From a bacterium (GTDB lineage Bacteria > Vulcanimicrobiota > Xenobia > Xenobiales > JADMJV01), in assembly GCA_018266105.1 (NCBI GenBank), contig JAFEBA010000110.1, positions 32,365 to 96,364 of the forward strand: DNA of 64,000 bases. The letters run 5' to 3'. The notes under the pieces were generated by a model. That model worked only from the letters and a program-made list of their open reading frames with translations, was not told the DNA's origin and did no database searches. Shown piece by piece: positions 24,501 to 32,665 of this stretch. Position 1 is the stretch's first letter. Each line of letters opens with the position of its first letter. A program made the translations under genes and the position numbers.

Positions 24501-26474
24501 TCAGCTAACCTTTTCGGCGTTCAGGTTCTGCCAGAGGAAAGCCATCTTATCCGCATTCTCTTCGATCCGCATCCAACGCGGCATACCGAAGCCGTGCCCG
24601 ATATTGGCCTGTGTGCGCAGCAAAACCGGGTTCTCGTTGCCGGCCGACTGCATCTCGGCGGCCAGCTTGTAGCTGTGCGAGGGCGTCACGCGATCGTCGT
24701 GGTCGCCGGTCATAATCATGGTGGCCGGGTAATTCACCCCGTCCTTGACGTTATGCAGCGGCGAGTAGCTCATCATGTTTTTGAAGAGATTGGGCTTCTC
24801 GACCTCACCGTATTCCTGGATCCAGTGATGGCCTCCAGTAAACTTGGCGAAACGGGCCATATCGTGAACTCCGACCTCAGGAATGGCGGCTCCGAAAAGA
24901 TCGGGGCGCTGCAGTTCGGTGGCAGCCACCAGCAAGCCGCCATTGCTGCCGCCGCCGATGCCCAGGTTCTTGGAACTGGTGATACCCTCTTTGATCAAAG
25001 TTTCGCCAGCACCGATAAAATCGTTGAAAACGTTCTGCTTGCGCAGGCGCATTCCGTCTTTATGCCACTGCTCACCGTTTTCACCGCCCCCGCGCAGGCA
25101 GGCGGTCGCGTAGACTCCGCCCGCTTCCATCCAGGGTAGCTTGGTCCAGTCGAACGCAGGCGTCTCATTCACGTCGAAACCGCCGTAGGCATAGAGATAG
25201 GTGGGCCGTTTGCCGTCCATCTCCAGGTCCTTGCGATGAGTGACATAGACGGGCACCGGAGTACCGTCTTTGCTTGGGCTCATAATCAGCCTGGTCACAT
25301 ATCGGTCGGACGGGAAAGGCGTGGCCGGCTTGTAGTATTCACTGGTCTGACCGGTCTTGACGTCAAAGCTGTAAATCGTGGTGGGCTGAGTGGGACTGGT
25401 GAACTGATAGAGCAGCTTCCCGTCGGGAGCTTCATACATTCCGCTGACCGTGCCCATGGCCGGCAGATCGATCTCGCCTAACTTGTTGCCTTCACGGTCG
25501 AAACGCACCAGGTGAGAATGCCCGTCCTTGAGGTAGTTCGCAAAAACCTGGTTGTGGGCGAAGGCGGCGTCGCTCAGGTTGAGGTCTCCGCCGGGCACCA
25601 CCACCTTCTGCTCTTCGTGTTCCTCGTCCCAGGCCAGGATAGCACCCTTCGGATACATGGGGCCCTTGGCCATCACAATGTTGTGACCCTGAGCATCGTC
25701 GCCCAGGCGGCTCCAGGAGTTGCCGTCCACCGACTTGTAACTCCAATCCTGGTCCGGCAAGCCCGGGCTGTCAGCGGTCTGGTCAGAGGTCTGGGGAGTG
25801 GCCAGCTCATGATAGAACTGGTTCTCGTAGGCCACCACTTCAGTAATGGCCTGGCCTTCCTGGGGCTGCTTGTATTTGGTGTAGTAAAAGCCTTTGGAGT
25901 CGGCGCTCCAACTGATGTCATCCGCGCCGTAGCGGCCGTTGCTTAACTTCTCGTTGTAGTCTTCACCCGTCTGCAGGTCGCGAATGCGCCATTCCATCTC
26001 ATCCGTGCCGTTGCGCCGAATACCATAGACCAGGGACTGACCGTCCGGACTAACCTTCCATTGATCGATGGAAATATGGCCGTCTTGAGAGAACTCGTTG
26101 GGGTCGAGCAGGACGCGCTCCTGACCGGAGCCCATCTCCTGCTGGCAAATCAGCGCGTGGTTCTTGCCCACCGCCTTGTTGTAGTAAAGCGTGTTGCCTT
26201 CCACCTGATTGATGGCGTGAGTCTCGATGTTGATCGCCTGGAGCGCCTTGGCGAAATCGGCCCGCTCGGGGATTTGACCCAGATACTCTTCCGTCAGAGC
26301 GTTCTCGGCCTTGATAAAAGCCTTGGTCTGAGGCGCGTTGAGCTTCTCCAGGGGGCGGAAAGGATCGGCCACTTTGAGGCCGTGCATTTCCTCTTCGGTG
26401 TTGTCGCTAGGAGCCTGGGGATAGGCTTTGCGGTTCCCCTGGGGGAGCTTGATTTGCGAGTTCTGGATCAACAT
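24501..26474 (-). CDS. Prolyl oligopeptidase family serine peptidase
   Basis: The 657-residue protein has an N-terminal helix pair, a seven-bladed propeller and a C-terminal hydrolase, as in S9A enzymes. Catalytic Ser in GIGGGSNGGLL, Asp in GDHDDRVTPSHS, His in NIGHGFG. The N-terminal DPFRPLEKL is the usual family entry. There is no signal peptide, so it probably degrades proline-containing peptides in the cytoplasm. ATG at 26474 follows TAAGAT by 6 bp. Confidence 0.95.
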   Translation of the reverse strand: MLIQNSQIKLPQGNRKAYPQAPSDNTEEEMHGLKVADPFRPLEKLNAPQTKAFIKAENALTEEYLGQIPERADFAKALQAINIETHAINQVEGNTLYYNKAVGKNHALICQQEMGSGQERVLLDPNEFSQDGHISIDQWKVSPDGQSLVYGIRRNGTDEMEWRIRDLQTGEDYNEKLSNGRYGADDISWSADSKGFYYTKYKQPQEGQAITEVVAYENQFYHELATPQTSDQTADSPGLPDQDWSYKSVDGNSWSRLGDDAQGHNIVMAKGPMYPKGAILAWDEEHEEQKVVVPGGDLNLSDAAFAHNQVFANYLKDGHSHLVRFDREGNKLGEIDLPAMGTVSGMYEAPDGKLLYQFTSPTQPTTIYSFDVKTGQTSEYYKPATPFPSDRYVTRLIMSPSKDGTPVPVYVTHRKDLEMDGKRPTYLYAYGGFDVNETPAFDWTKLPWMEAGGVYATACLRGGGENGEQWHKDGMRLRKQNVFNDFIGAGETLIKEGITSSKNLGIGGGSNGGLLVAATELQRPDLFGAAIPEVGVHDMARFAKFTGGHHWIQEYGEVEKPNLFKNMMSYSPLHNVKDGVNYPATMIMTGDHDDRVTPSHSYKLAAEMQSAGNENPVLLRTQANIGHGFGMPRWMRIEENADKMAFLWQNLNAEKVS

Positions 26475-26480
26475 GACCGC

Positions 26481-26486
26481 ATCTTA
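26481..26486 (-). promoter_or_regulatory. -10 box TAAGAT, 6 bp before prolyl oligopeptidase ATG
   Basis: TAAGAT, GCGGTC, ATG (26474) on the minus strand; flanked by an inverted repeat CTTACGCG..CGCGTAAG at 26483-26505. Confidence 0.65.
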
Positions 26487-26555
26487 CGCGCCCGCCAGCG
26501 CGTAAGTCTGCGGCCAAGTTGTTACCAGTTCGGCCAGTGGCCCGAAGCCGTCGAC

Positions 26556-26981
26556 TTAGACTCCGACCCAGTCCTGGCTTCGATTGCGACGAGCCCTGAC
26601 CAGCATGGCCAGAGGAACCAAAGTAAAGGCCCAGTGACCGGCCAGGGCGCCCAGCCCGGCCAAAATCCAGAGCACCAACCCTCGGTAGGGACCGAAGGTC
26701 GAGCCCAAGGCCGCCCCCGAGCCGACACAGCAGAGTAAAATGGCTCCACAGTAGGGGTCGTAGCCGGGGTTGGTGGGGACCAGATAGCCCCGACTGATCA
26801 AGAAGAGTAAGGCAGCATCCCGAGCACAGGCCCCTAGAGTGGCTCCCACGATTCGCAAGGCACTACCTTGCAGCAGCCGGGCTCCAAGAGCCGAGAGCAG
26901 GCAGGGAATTGCGATAAAAATATACACTTGCCAGGTCTGCGTCAGCAGCACCGGACAACCAAACTTGACAATGAAATCCAT
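26556..26981 (-). CDS. Small integral membrane protein, unknown
   Basis: A 141-residue protein from ATG 26981 with about four hydrophobic segments (VYIFIAIPCLLSALGARLL, ALLFLISRGYLV, GAILLCCVGSGAALG, LVLWILAGLGALAGHWAF) and an Arg-rich C-terminal end. No family recognised. It is divergent from the gene at 27037, with about 55 bp between them. Confidence 0.55.
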   Translation of the reverse strand: MDFIVKFGCPVLLTQTWQVYIFIAIPCLLSALGARLLQGSALRIVGATLGACARDAALLFLISRGYLVPTNPGYDPYCGAILLCCVGSGAALGSTFGPYRGLVLWILAGLGALAGHWAFTLVPLAMLVRARRNRSQDWVGV

Positions 26982-27036
26982 GGCCGGCCGTTCGCCTCGC
27001 AGGGTTGACGCGCCTGCCCGAGCGAATCGCGGCTGG

Positions 27037-27723
27037 ATGCGCCAGCACGAACTCGACATTTTGCGCTACCTCCTCAAAATGCCGGGAGAGCGAGCGGCTC
27101 AACTGATCCTGCTTTCGGCTTTAACCCTACGGCCGGCTCCGGATGTGAACACGCTGGTGGAGTCACTGCTGCAACTGAAGCATCAGTCTCACCAGGACCA
27201 GTGGTCCTCATCCACGGCGCGCGTCAATCTGTTCCTGCGTCAGCGCCTGGACTGGGAACTCTCCGACTGTGAGCGCCTGATCGACCCCAACCGCCAGCCC
27301 GACCCGGCCGATCTGCAATCGGCCAGTCCAGCCCTGCTCCATCCCTGGCAGAAAACGGCTCGATTGGCAGATTGGGAGTCCGACTCCCAGGCGCCCCCCT
27401 GGCACGACCTGAGCCAGCCGGCCCGCTTGAAACTGATGCGGGTCTTTCTGGGTCTGGTCCAATTTCCACTCGACACCCCCTATGAGCCCGAACCGGCCGG
27501 AGATTACTGGAGTGTGCGCTTCCTGGCAACCATTCTGGTCGGCTCCTCGCTGCTTGAGCGCGGATTGCGCCAACCAGAGCGACTGGCCGGCCTCTTTCTG
27601 GCCAGGCCCAACCTGACCGCGGCGGAGCAGCAGGAGCTCTCGGAAATCGTAACAGCCGCCGGGGCAGCCGAACGAATGCATTCCGACTTTCAGGTTCAGT
27701 TCCGAGAGAGCTGGCTGAACTGA
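27037..27723 (+). CDS. Unknown cytoplasmic protein
   Basis: A helical 228-residue protein with no recognised motif. ATG at 27037 (MRQHELDILRYLLKMPGER) is preferred because upstream in-frame ATGs at 26971/26980 would overlap the divergent membrane gene and add a basic, coding-unlike stretch. It is followed after 34 bp by the hybrid kinase gene, probably in the same transcript. Confidence 0.6.
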   Translation: MRQHELDILRYLLKMPGERAAQLILLSALTLRPAPDVNTLVESLLQLKHQSHQDQWSSSTARVNLFLRQRLDWELSDCERLIDPNRQPDPADLQSASPALLHPWQKTARLADWESDSQAPPWHDLSQPARLKLMRVFLGLVQFPLDTPYEPEPAGDYWSVRFLATILVGSSLLERGLRQPERLAGLFLARPNLTAAEQQELSEIVTAAGAAERMHSDFQVQFRESWLN

Positions 27724-27757
27724 GGGTTCTGGTGCCTGGGAAGCGAAGAGCCTGATA

Positions 27758-29527
27758 GTGAACGACGAAGACGCGCTGCGTTACGAGAGCTACCGCGAAC
27801 TGGCCCGCACCACACCGGCCACGGTACCGGTTTATCCAGCTCTGGTGGTCGGGTGCGCCCTGGCCAGCTCTTTTGCCCGGGAACATCAGCAGACCGTGTT
27901 CAGCTTGTTTCTGGCCACCGGCCTGGCCGGATCAGTGAGATTCTGGGCAGCGCGCCGACTGCTAAGTTGTTCCGACACTGTCCCCCCTCTTTTGATTTGG
28001 GGCTACCGCCTGGCGGCCCTGACGGTCGGGTTGAGCTGGGGGCTTTTTAACGCGCTCTCGGTGTATTGGTACCGAACGGGTTGGGCCTCTCAACTTGCGA
28101 TGGTGGTCACGGTTGGCCTGACCGCCGGTGCAACCAGTACCCTGGCCAGCGATCTCGGACTTTTTCGCGTCTACGCAGCGGTCATGCTGCTGCCGGGTAC
28201 GCTCCTGCTGGCAGCCCTGGGAGGCCAGGAAGCGCTCTCCAGTCTGCCTCTTTTCGTGTTTTTGCTTTTTATCGCGGCCACCGGGCGCCAGCATAACCAG
28301 CGCTACTGGAAGTCCATCCGCAGCGAACAGTTGCTGAGGCGACAGCGGGCCGAACTGGAAGAGGCCAACCGGGCCAAGAGCGTGTTTCTGGCCACTATGA
28401 GCCACGAAATTCGAACTCCTATGAATGCAGTCATGGGCATGACCGAGTTGCTGCTGGATAGTCCACTCAAGCCCGAACAGCGTGAGTGGGTCCAGTCCCT
28501 GCGCGGCGGTTCTGAAACTTTACTCTCGATTCTTTCAGACATTTTAGATCTTTCCAAAATTGAGTCCGGTAGCCTGGAGCTGGAAATTCGACCGTTTTGC
28601 CTGCTGGAGTGCCTCCAGGAAACAGTCTCTTTGTTTCGCATGGCAACTTTAGAAAAAGGCTTAAAGCTGAGCACGGACTGGGGAACTTTGGATGCATCCG
28701 CCTGGTACACCGGCGATAGTTTGCGCTTGCGCCAGGTCTTATCCAACTTTATCAGCAACGCCATTAAGTTCACCGAACAAGGCGAAATCAGTATTCAACT
28801 CCACTGGCCGGCGCCCGGGATGGCTGAGATTCGAGTTCAGGACTCCGGTACGGGAGTGCCGGCCGACAAGCTCAATCGCCTTTTCCTCCCTTTCTCCCAG
28901 GCCGATGCCTCCATCAGCCGGCGTTACGGCGGAACCGGGCTGGGACTGGCCATCTGCCGACAACTGGCGGTTTTGCAGGGCGGCTGGATCTGGATGCAAA
29001 GTCAAGGAGGCCACGCGGGAATGGTTCCACCCGACTTCAGCGCCCGGCCCCCTCAAGCAGGCTCCACTTTCTATTTTCGCTGGCCACTCCCGCCGGTCGA
29101 GGTCCCATCCAGGGGCCTGTCGCAAACAGTTCAACTGCCGCCCCAACTGAGCGTACTGGTGGCCGAAGACAATGCCGTCAATCGCCGGGTCATCGCGGCC
29201 ATGCTGGAAAAGTTAGGCTATCAACCCAAACTGGTGGCGGACGGCGAGCAGGCCGTGGCGGCCTGCTCTGAAAGCAGCTTCCAGGTCCTGTTCATGGACC
29301 TGCAGATGCCGGTGCTGGACGGCCTTTCCGCCACACGCCGCATTCGCGAAATGAATCTCACCGAACCACCGTGGATTATCGCACTCACGGCCAATGCCTT
29401 CCGCGAAGATCGTGAAATTAGCGCGGCCGCGGGCATGGATGATTTCCTCAGTAAACCCGTCCGTCAGCAGGACGTAGAAGAGGCCTTGCGACGCTTTACA
29501 GCCCGGGCCCGAAAACCAGAGGGATAG
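27758..29527 (+). CDS. Membrane hybrid histidine kinase with receiver
   Basis: The 589-residue protein has about six membrane helices in the first ~180 residues without a large periplasmic loop. A coiled linker leads to HisKA (ATMSHEIRTPMNAV), HATPase (NAIKFTEQGE, GGTGLGLAI) and a C-terminal receiver (VLVAEDNAVN, VLFMDLQMPVLDG, FLSKPV). No HPt domain is present, so phosphotransfer must continue to another protein. GTG at 27758 is the start. The 3' end overlaps the convergent MAPEG gene by 32 bp. Confidence 0.95.
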   Translation: MNDEDALRYESYRELARTTPATVPVYPALVVGCALASSFAREHQQTVFSLFLATGLAGSVRFWAARRLLSCSDTVPPLLIWGYRLAALTVGLSWGLFNALSVYWYRTGWASQLAMVVTVGLTAGATSTLASDLGLFRVYAAVMLLPGTLLLAALGGQEALSSLPLFVFLLFIAATGRQHNQRYWKSIRSEQLLRRQRAELEEANRAKSVFLATMSHEIRTPMNAVMGMTELLLDSPLKPEQREWVQSLRGGSETLLSILSDILDLSKIESGSLELEIRPFCLLECLQETVSLFRMATLEKGLKLSTDWGTLDASAWYTGDSLRLRQVLSNFISNAIKFTEQGEISIQLHWPAPGMAEIRVQDSGTGVPADKLNRLFLPFSQADASISRRYGGTGLGLAICRQLAVLQGGWIWMQSQGGHAGMVPPDFSARPPQAGSTFYFRWPLPPVEVPSRGLSQTVQLPPQLSVLVAEDNAVNRRVIAAMLEKLGYQPKLVADGEQAVAACSESSFQVLFMDLQMPVLDGLSATRRIREMNLTEPPWIIALTANAFREDREISAAAGMDDFLSKPVRQQDVEEALRRFTARARKPEG

Positions 29528-29900
29528 ACATCAACATCAGGCCAGCCATGGCCGCCGCGTAAGCAACGGTGCGCAGGATGGGAATGCCGGCGATGAAGAT
29601 GGTGGCGTGAGCCAGGCGCCCGCCCAGGAAGAGCCAGGCTCCTAATTGAGTGTAGCCATTGGAAATCCCGCAGGCATAAAGGCAAATCGCCAGAGCGAAA
29701 TAGAGCGGCAGACTTTCCAGCAAATTCCGCTGAGCCCGGTCGGCTCGTTCGGTCCAGGCCGGGAACTGAGGGGAGGTGTCCCGATTCCCCATGTTCCAGG
29801 CCATACCCGCGATACGAGTCTTGGTGGGAATGGCCACATGTCCCAAAAACCAGTAGAGGAAGCCGGTGGCCAGCATGACTTTGAGTTCAAATGTCATCAT
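29496..29900 (-). CDS. MAPEG-family membrane protein
   Basis: The 134-residue protein has four membrane segments and the MAPEG pattern: WNMGNRDTSPQFPAWTERADRAQRNLLESLP in the first loop region (key residues R, N, E), then YFALAICLYACG and GRLAHATIF. Family members are glutathione- or lipid-dependent enzymes; bacterial substrates are unclear. ATGA overlap with the upstream gene shows coupling. Confidence 0.85.
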   Translation of the reverse strand: MMTFELKVMLATGFLYWFLGHVAIPTKTRIAGMAWNMGNRDTSPQFPAWTERADRAQRNLLESLPLYFALAICLYACGISNGYTQLGAWLFLGGRLAHATIFIAGIPILRTVAYAAAMAGLMLMSIPLVFGPGL

Positions 29901-30265
29901 GACAGGCGCAGCTTACTCAACTCCTGGAAACAACTGGCGGCTTCCTGAAAATGCATGGCCAGTCCGGCCCGATCACCGCGGTCCAGCGACTGAAGCATCT
30001 CTTCAACGCTTTGGTTCAGCCGGCTGGTGGGAACGACCAGCAACTGCTCCTGCTGAGGGGTCAGCTTCACGGGAGCACCAGGAAGATTTTGCCCACGCAT
30101 CCCCGGGCAGGTAATCTCTTTCAGGCTGATGGCGCAAATTTGCGCCGAGGCGCCTTCCTCCACGTAGCTACGATAGGCCTGTAGCATTCGCAAGTAGTTG
30201 GGAACCTGGTGCACGGCCGGGTCGACGGCCATCTCCAGAAGGGTGAACGCTTTGGTGTCTGACAT
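29897..30265 (-). CDS. Unknown 122-aa protein upstream of MAPEG gene
   Basis: Cytoplasmic helical protein without recognised domain; it ends with a likely helical hairpin (NQSVEEMLQSLDRGDRAGL, EAASCFQELSKL). Three Cys are scattered. The Shine-Dalgarno GGGAGGG precedes the ATG by about 10 nt. It overlaps the MAPEG gene by 4 bp and presumably works with it. Confidence 0.65.
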   Translation of the reverse strand: MSDTKAFTLLEMAVDPAVHQVPNYLRMLQAYRSYVEEGASAQICAISLKEITCPGMRGQNLPGAPVKLTPQQEQLLVVPTSRLNQSVEEMLQSLDRGDRAGLAMHFQEAASCFQELSKLRLS

Positions 30266-30321
30266 TTGTGTGTATCCCTCCCTAACCTTTGGGGTCGCGC
30301 GGGTCGATTTTACCCGAACTC

Positions 30322-30327
30322 TATGAT
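30322..30327 (+). promoter_or_regulatory. -10 box TATGAT, 5 bp before GNAT GTG
   Basis: TATGAT, CTCCT, GTG (30333). Confidence 0.55.
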
Positions 30328-30332
30328 CTCCT

Positions 30333-31211
30333 GTGAATTTTCTTCAAAACATCCACCGGGTCAGCGACTGTGAGCCTTACTTGCCCGGACCGGGAAGCTC
30401 TCAAACCGGGCGCGAAGGGTCAATGGTGCGAGCAAGACTCAAGCATTTTCTAGAAAAAAACGAGGCTGAAAACCATCTATTTCTGGGGGTTCTGAGCACT
30501 GCCCCGGAGGGGGTGATGCCGGTGCTGGCGCAAGAAAACGGAGAAATTCGAGCCGCCTGCATGTATGTTGAGCGCAATGTTGTGGTGGCCGGCGAGACCC
30601 ACTGGGTTGCGCCACTGATTGAGGCTTGGGAGACAGACGCCCCCGGGGTGGTGGCTCGAGCTGACCTGGCCAGCGCCTGGGCCGGGCAGTGGGCTCTCAA
30701 GCGCGGTTGTCGGGCCGAAGTCGCCGTATTCCAGCGAATCTATCGCTTATCCCAAGTCATCCCGCCCCGGCCGGTGCCAGGCAGGCTCCGTCCCGCTGGC
30801 CCTCAGGACGTGGACAAGCTTGGCGAATGGATCGAGGGATTTGAGCGGGAAGCTCTGGCTCACGAACTGAGCCCACCCGAGGTGATTCGGAGCGGGGCGG
30901 TTCGCCGGGCCCGCTCGGGCATGACCTATTTTTGGGAGGTGGAGGGAGAGCCCGTATCGATGGCCGCCCTGGCCCGTCCCAGCCGGCGCGCCATATGCGT
31001 TAATCTGGTCTATACCCCGCCCCGGTGGCGCGGCCGTGGTTACGCTTCAGCTGTGGTGGCGCAGGTCAGCCAGCTTGGCTTGAACCAGGGATTTGAATTT
31101 TGCACTCTCTACACCGATCTGGCCAACCCGACCTCAAATTCAATCTATGCCAGATTGGGCTATGAGCCGGTCTGCGACTCTCGCCACTACCAGTTCAAAT
31201 ACTCGGTTTGA
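30333..31211 (+). CDS. GNAT family N-acetyltransferase
   Basis: The 292-residue protein carries an N-terminal GNAT-like half (RLKHFLEKNEAENHLFLGVL) and a catalytic GNAT C-terminal half with acetyl-CoA loop PPRWRGRGYASAVVAQV and the motif B segment LYTDLANPTSNSIYARLGY. The substrate is unknown. GTG at 30333 is 5 bp after TATGAT, so the mRNA is probably leaderless. It overlaps the convergent HemJ-like gene by 17 bp. Confidence 0.9.
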   Translation: MNFLQNIHRVSDCEPYLPGPGSSQTGREGSMVRARLKHFLEKNEAENHLFLGVLSTAPEGVMPVLAQENGEIRAACMYVERNVVVAGETHWVAPLIEAWETDAPGVVARADLASAWAGQWALKRGCRAEVAVFQRIYRLSQVIPPRPVPGRLRPAGPQDVDKLGEWIEGFEREALAHELSPPEVIRSGAVRRARSGMTYFWEVEGEPVSMAALARPSRRAICVNLVYTPPRWRGRGYASAVVAQVSQLGLNQGFEFCTLYTDLANPTSNSIYARLGYEPVCDSRHYQFKYSV

Positions 31212-31611
31212 GCACAACCAGTCCGGCGATCAGAACCAGACCCAGGAAAAACCAGGGAAAGCGCAGGGGCTTGTATGTGCATTGCGGATCTCCGCAGAGT
31301 TTGCGCAGCCGCCCGGAGACGGCGCCGTGTTGGGCCGAAAGCAAGGTGGCAAAAAGCAGTTTCACGCGAAACCAGGGATGCCCCCACCACTGAGCCGAGT
31401 TGGCCATCATCCAACCCAACACCCAGGCCAGAGTCAATCCTGTGGAGGTGATGAGGCGATGGTAGGAACGCAAGCTGACCAGGAACTTCTGCTGATTTTC
31501 GTCCCGAGGCTGACGACAAACACCGTTCACCAGCCAGGGTGTCACCAGCATTCCGGAGGCGAAAATCATGACGCTGACCAGATGAATCCATTTAACAACC
31601 AGATAGTTCAT
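31195..31611 (-). CDS. HemJ/CopD-like integral membrane protein
   Basis: The 138-residue, four-helix protein resembles HemJ (UPF0093), the quinone-linked protoporphyrinogen IX oxidase of bacteria lacking HemY/HemG. The two residues known to be essential in HemJ have counterparts here: His10 in KWIHLVSV and a Lys at about 84 in WFRVKLLFATLL. Hydrophobic segments match in length. CopD-type copper proteins share the fold, so the assignment is not certain. ATG 31611 gives the HemJ-like N-terminus; ATG 31644 would add 11 residues. TATACT on the minus strand (about 31637-31632) is a possible -10 shared in a divergent promoter with the vWA gene. Confidence 0.72.
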   Translation of the reverse strand: MNYLVVKWIHLVSVMIFASGMLVTPWLVNGVCRQPRDENQQKFLVSLRSYHRLITSTGLTLAWVLGWMMANSAQWWGHPWFRVKLLFATLLSAQHGAVSGRLRKLCGDPQCTYKPLRFPWFFLGLVLIAGLVVLKPSI

Positions 31612-31661
31612 GGGTAAGGCTTCACAAAGGGCAGTATACCTCATAGCCGAAGAGACTGGCT

Positions 31662-32600
31662 ATGTCGAAACATGAACGCCCTACCGGGATTTTTTCCGAT
31701 ATCCACGCCGAGGAGGGCCAGGTTCGGGCCACTCTTTTGCACGACCCGACCGTGGAAGGTCTGGACATGGCCATCTACATCGATGGATCGGGGTCCATGA
31801 GCGAGGAATACGAATACAAGAAGGACTACGCCTATGATAAGCCCGGAGGCTTCTGGCGCTGGCTCACGGGCAAGGCGGTGGCCACACTGCCCAATCAGGT
31901 GGAACCCCAGGTACAATGGATGCTGGAATATTTGGCCACCAAGGATCGCAACGGTATGCTGCGGGTGGCCTACTGGGCTTGCGGAATGGGCAAGGACATC
32001 GAGGTCATCGGAGAGCTGCGCGGGTCCGAGGTGAAATCTTACAAGTTTCCAGGCCCCAAGAGTATGGGCGCCAAGACCTTTCTGAAGCCGGCCCTCGAGG
32101 ACTATATCGCCTACATCAAGACGCAGCAGGCCGAGGGGGCCAAGCAGGGGTGCGCGATTTTTATTACCGACGGCGTACTGGATGATGCCGAAGCGGTGAA
32201 GAGCTACAGCAAGTGGGTGGCCAAATCCATCGTGGATGGCTCTCTGCCTAAGGTCAATTTTGTGCTGGTGGGCATGGGCGACGGCGTGGATGAAGAGCAG
32301 CTTGAGGAGGTTTGCCACACCGAATACCCGGGCGTGGGACACCTCTGGTGCCATCGCATTGCCGAGGAGATCACCGAGGTTGCACAATTGGTGGCGGTGC
32401 TGGTGGACGAGAATATGACGGTTGCGGCTGGCGGCACGGTCTACGATGACCGGGGTCAGGTCATCAAAGTTTACGAGGCCCGGTTACCGGCCGTACTGGA
32501 GTTTAGCGTGCCCGAAGGCTGTGAGAGCTTCACCCTGGAGGTGAGTGGGCAGCGCTATACCCAGGCTATTCCCGAAGAAGAACATCATGATGATGATTAA
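31662..32600 (+). CDS. von Willebrand A domain protein, TerF-like
   Basis: A 312-residue cytoplasmic protein. The metal-ion adhesion site is DGSGSMSEEY with later FITDGVLDD and VGMGDGVDEEQL, as in TerF/TerY-type vWA proteins. A short beta domain follows, and the chain ends in an acidic/His tail (EEEHHDDD) that may bind metal. No other ter-type genes are adjacent, but a TerC-family gene lies at 46198. Its function is likely metal-dependent protein assembly (inference). Confidence 0.85.
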   Translation: MSKHERPTGIFSDIHAEEGQVRATLLHDPTVEGLDMAIYIDGSGSMSEEYEYKKDYAYDKPGGFWRWLTGKAVATLPNQVEPQVQWMLEYLATKDRNGMLRVAYWACGMGKDIEVIGELRGSEVKSYKFPGPKSMGAKTFLKPALEDYIAYIKTQQAEGAKQGCAIFITDGVLDDAEAVKSYSKWVAKSIVDGSLPKVNFVLVGMGDGVDEEQLEEVCHTEYPGVGHLWCHRIAEEITEVAQLVAVLVDENMTVAAGGTVYDDRGQVIKVYEARLPAVLEFSVPEGCESFTLEVSGQRYTQAIPEEEHHDDD

Positions 32601-32665
32601 GTTTCTGATAGGTGGGGTATCAGGTCGCCTGGCGATCTACGCCTTAAAGGAGTAATGGTAAGACA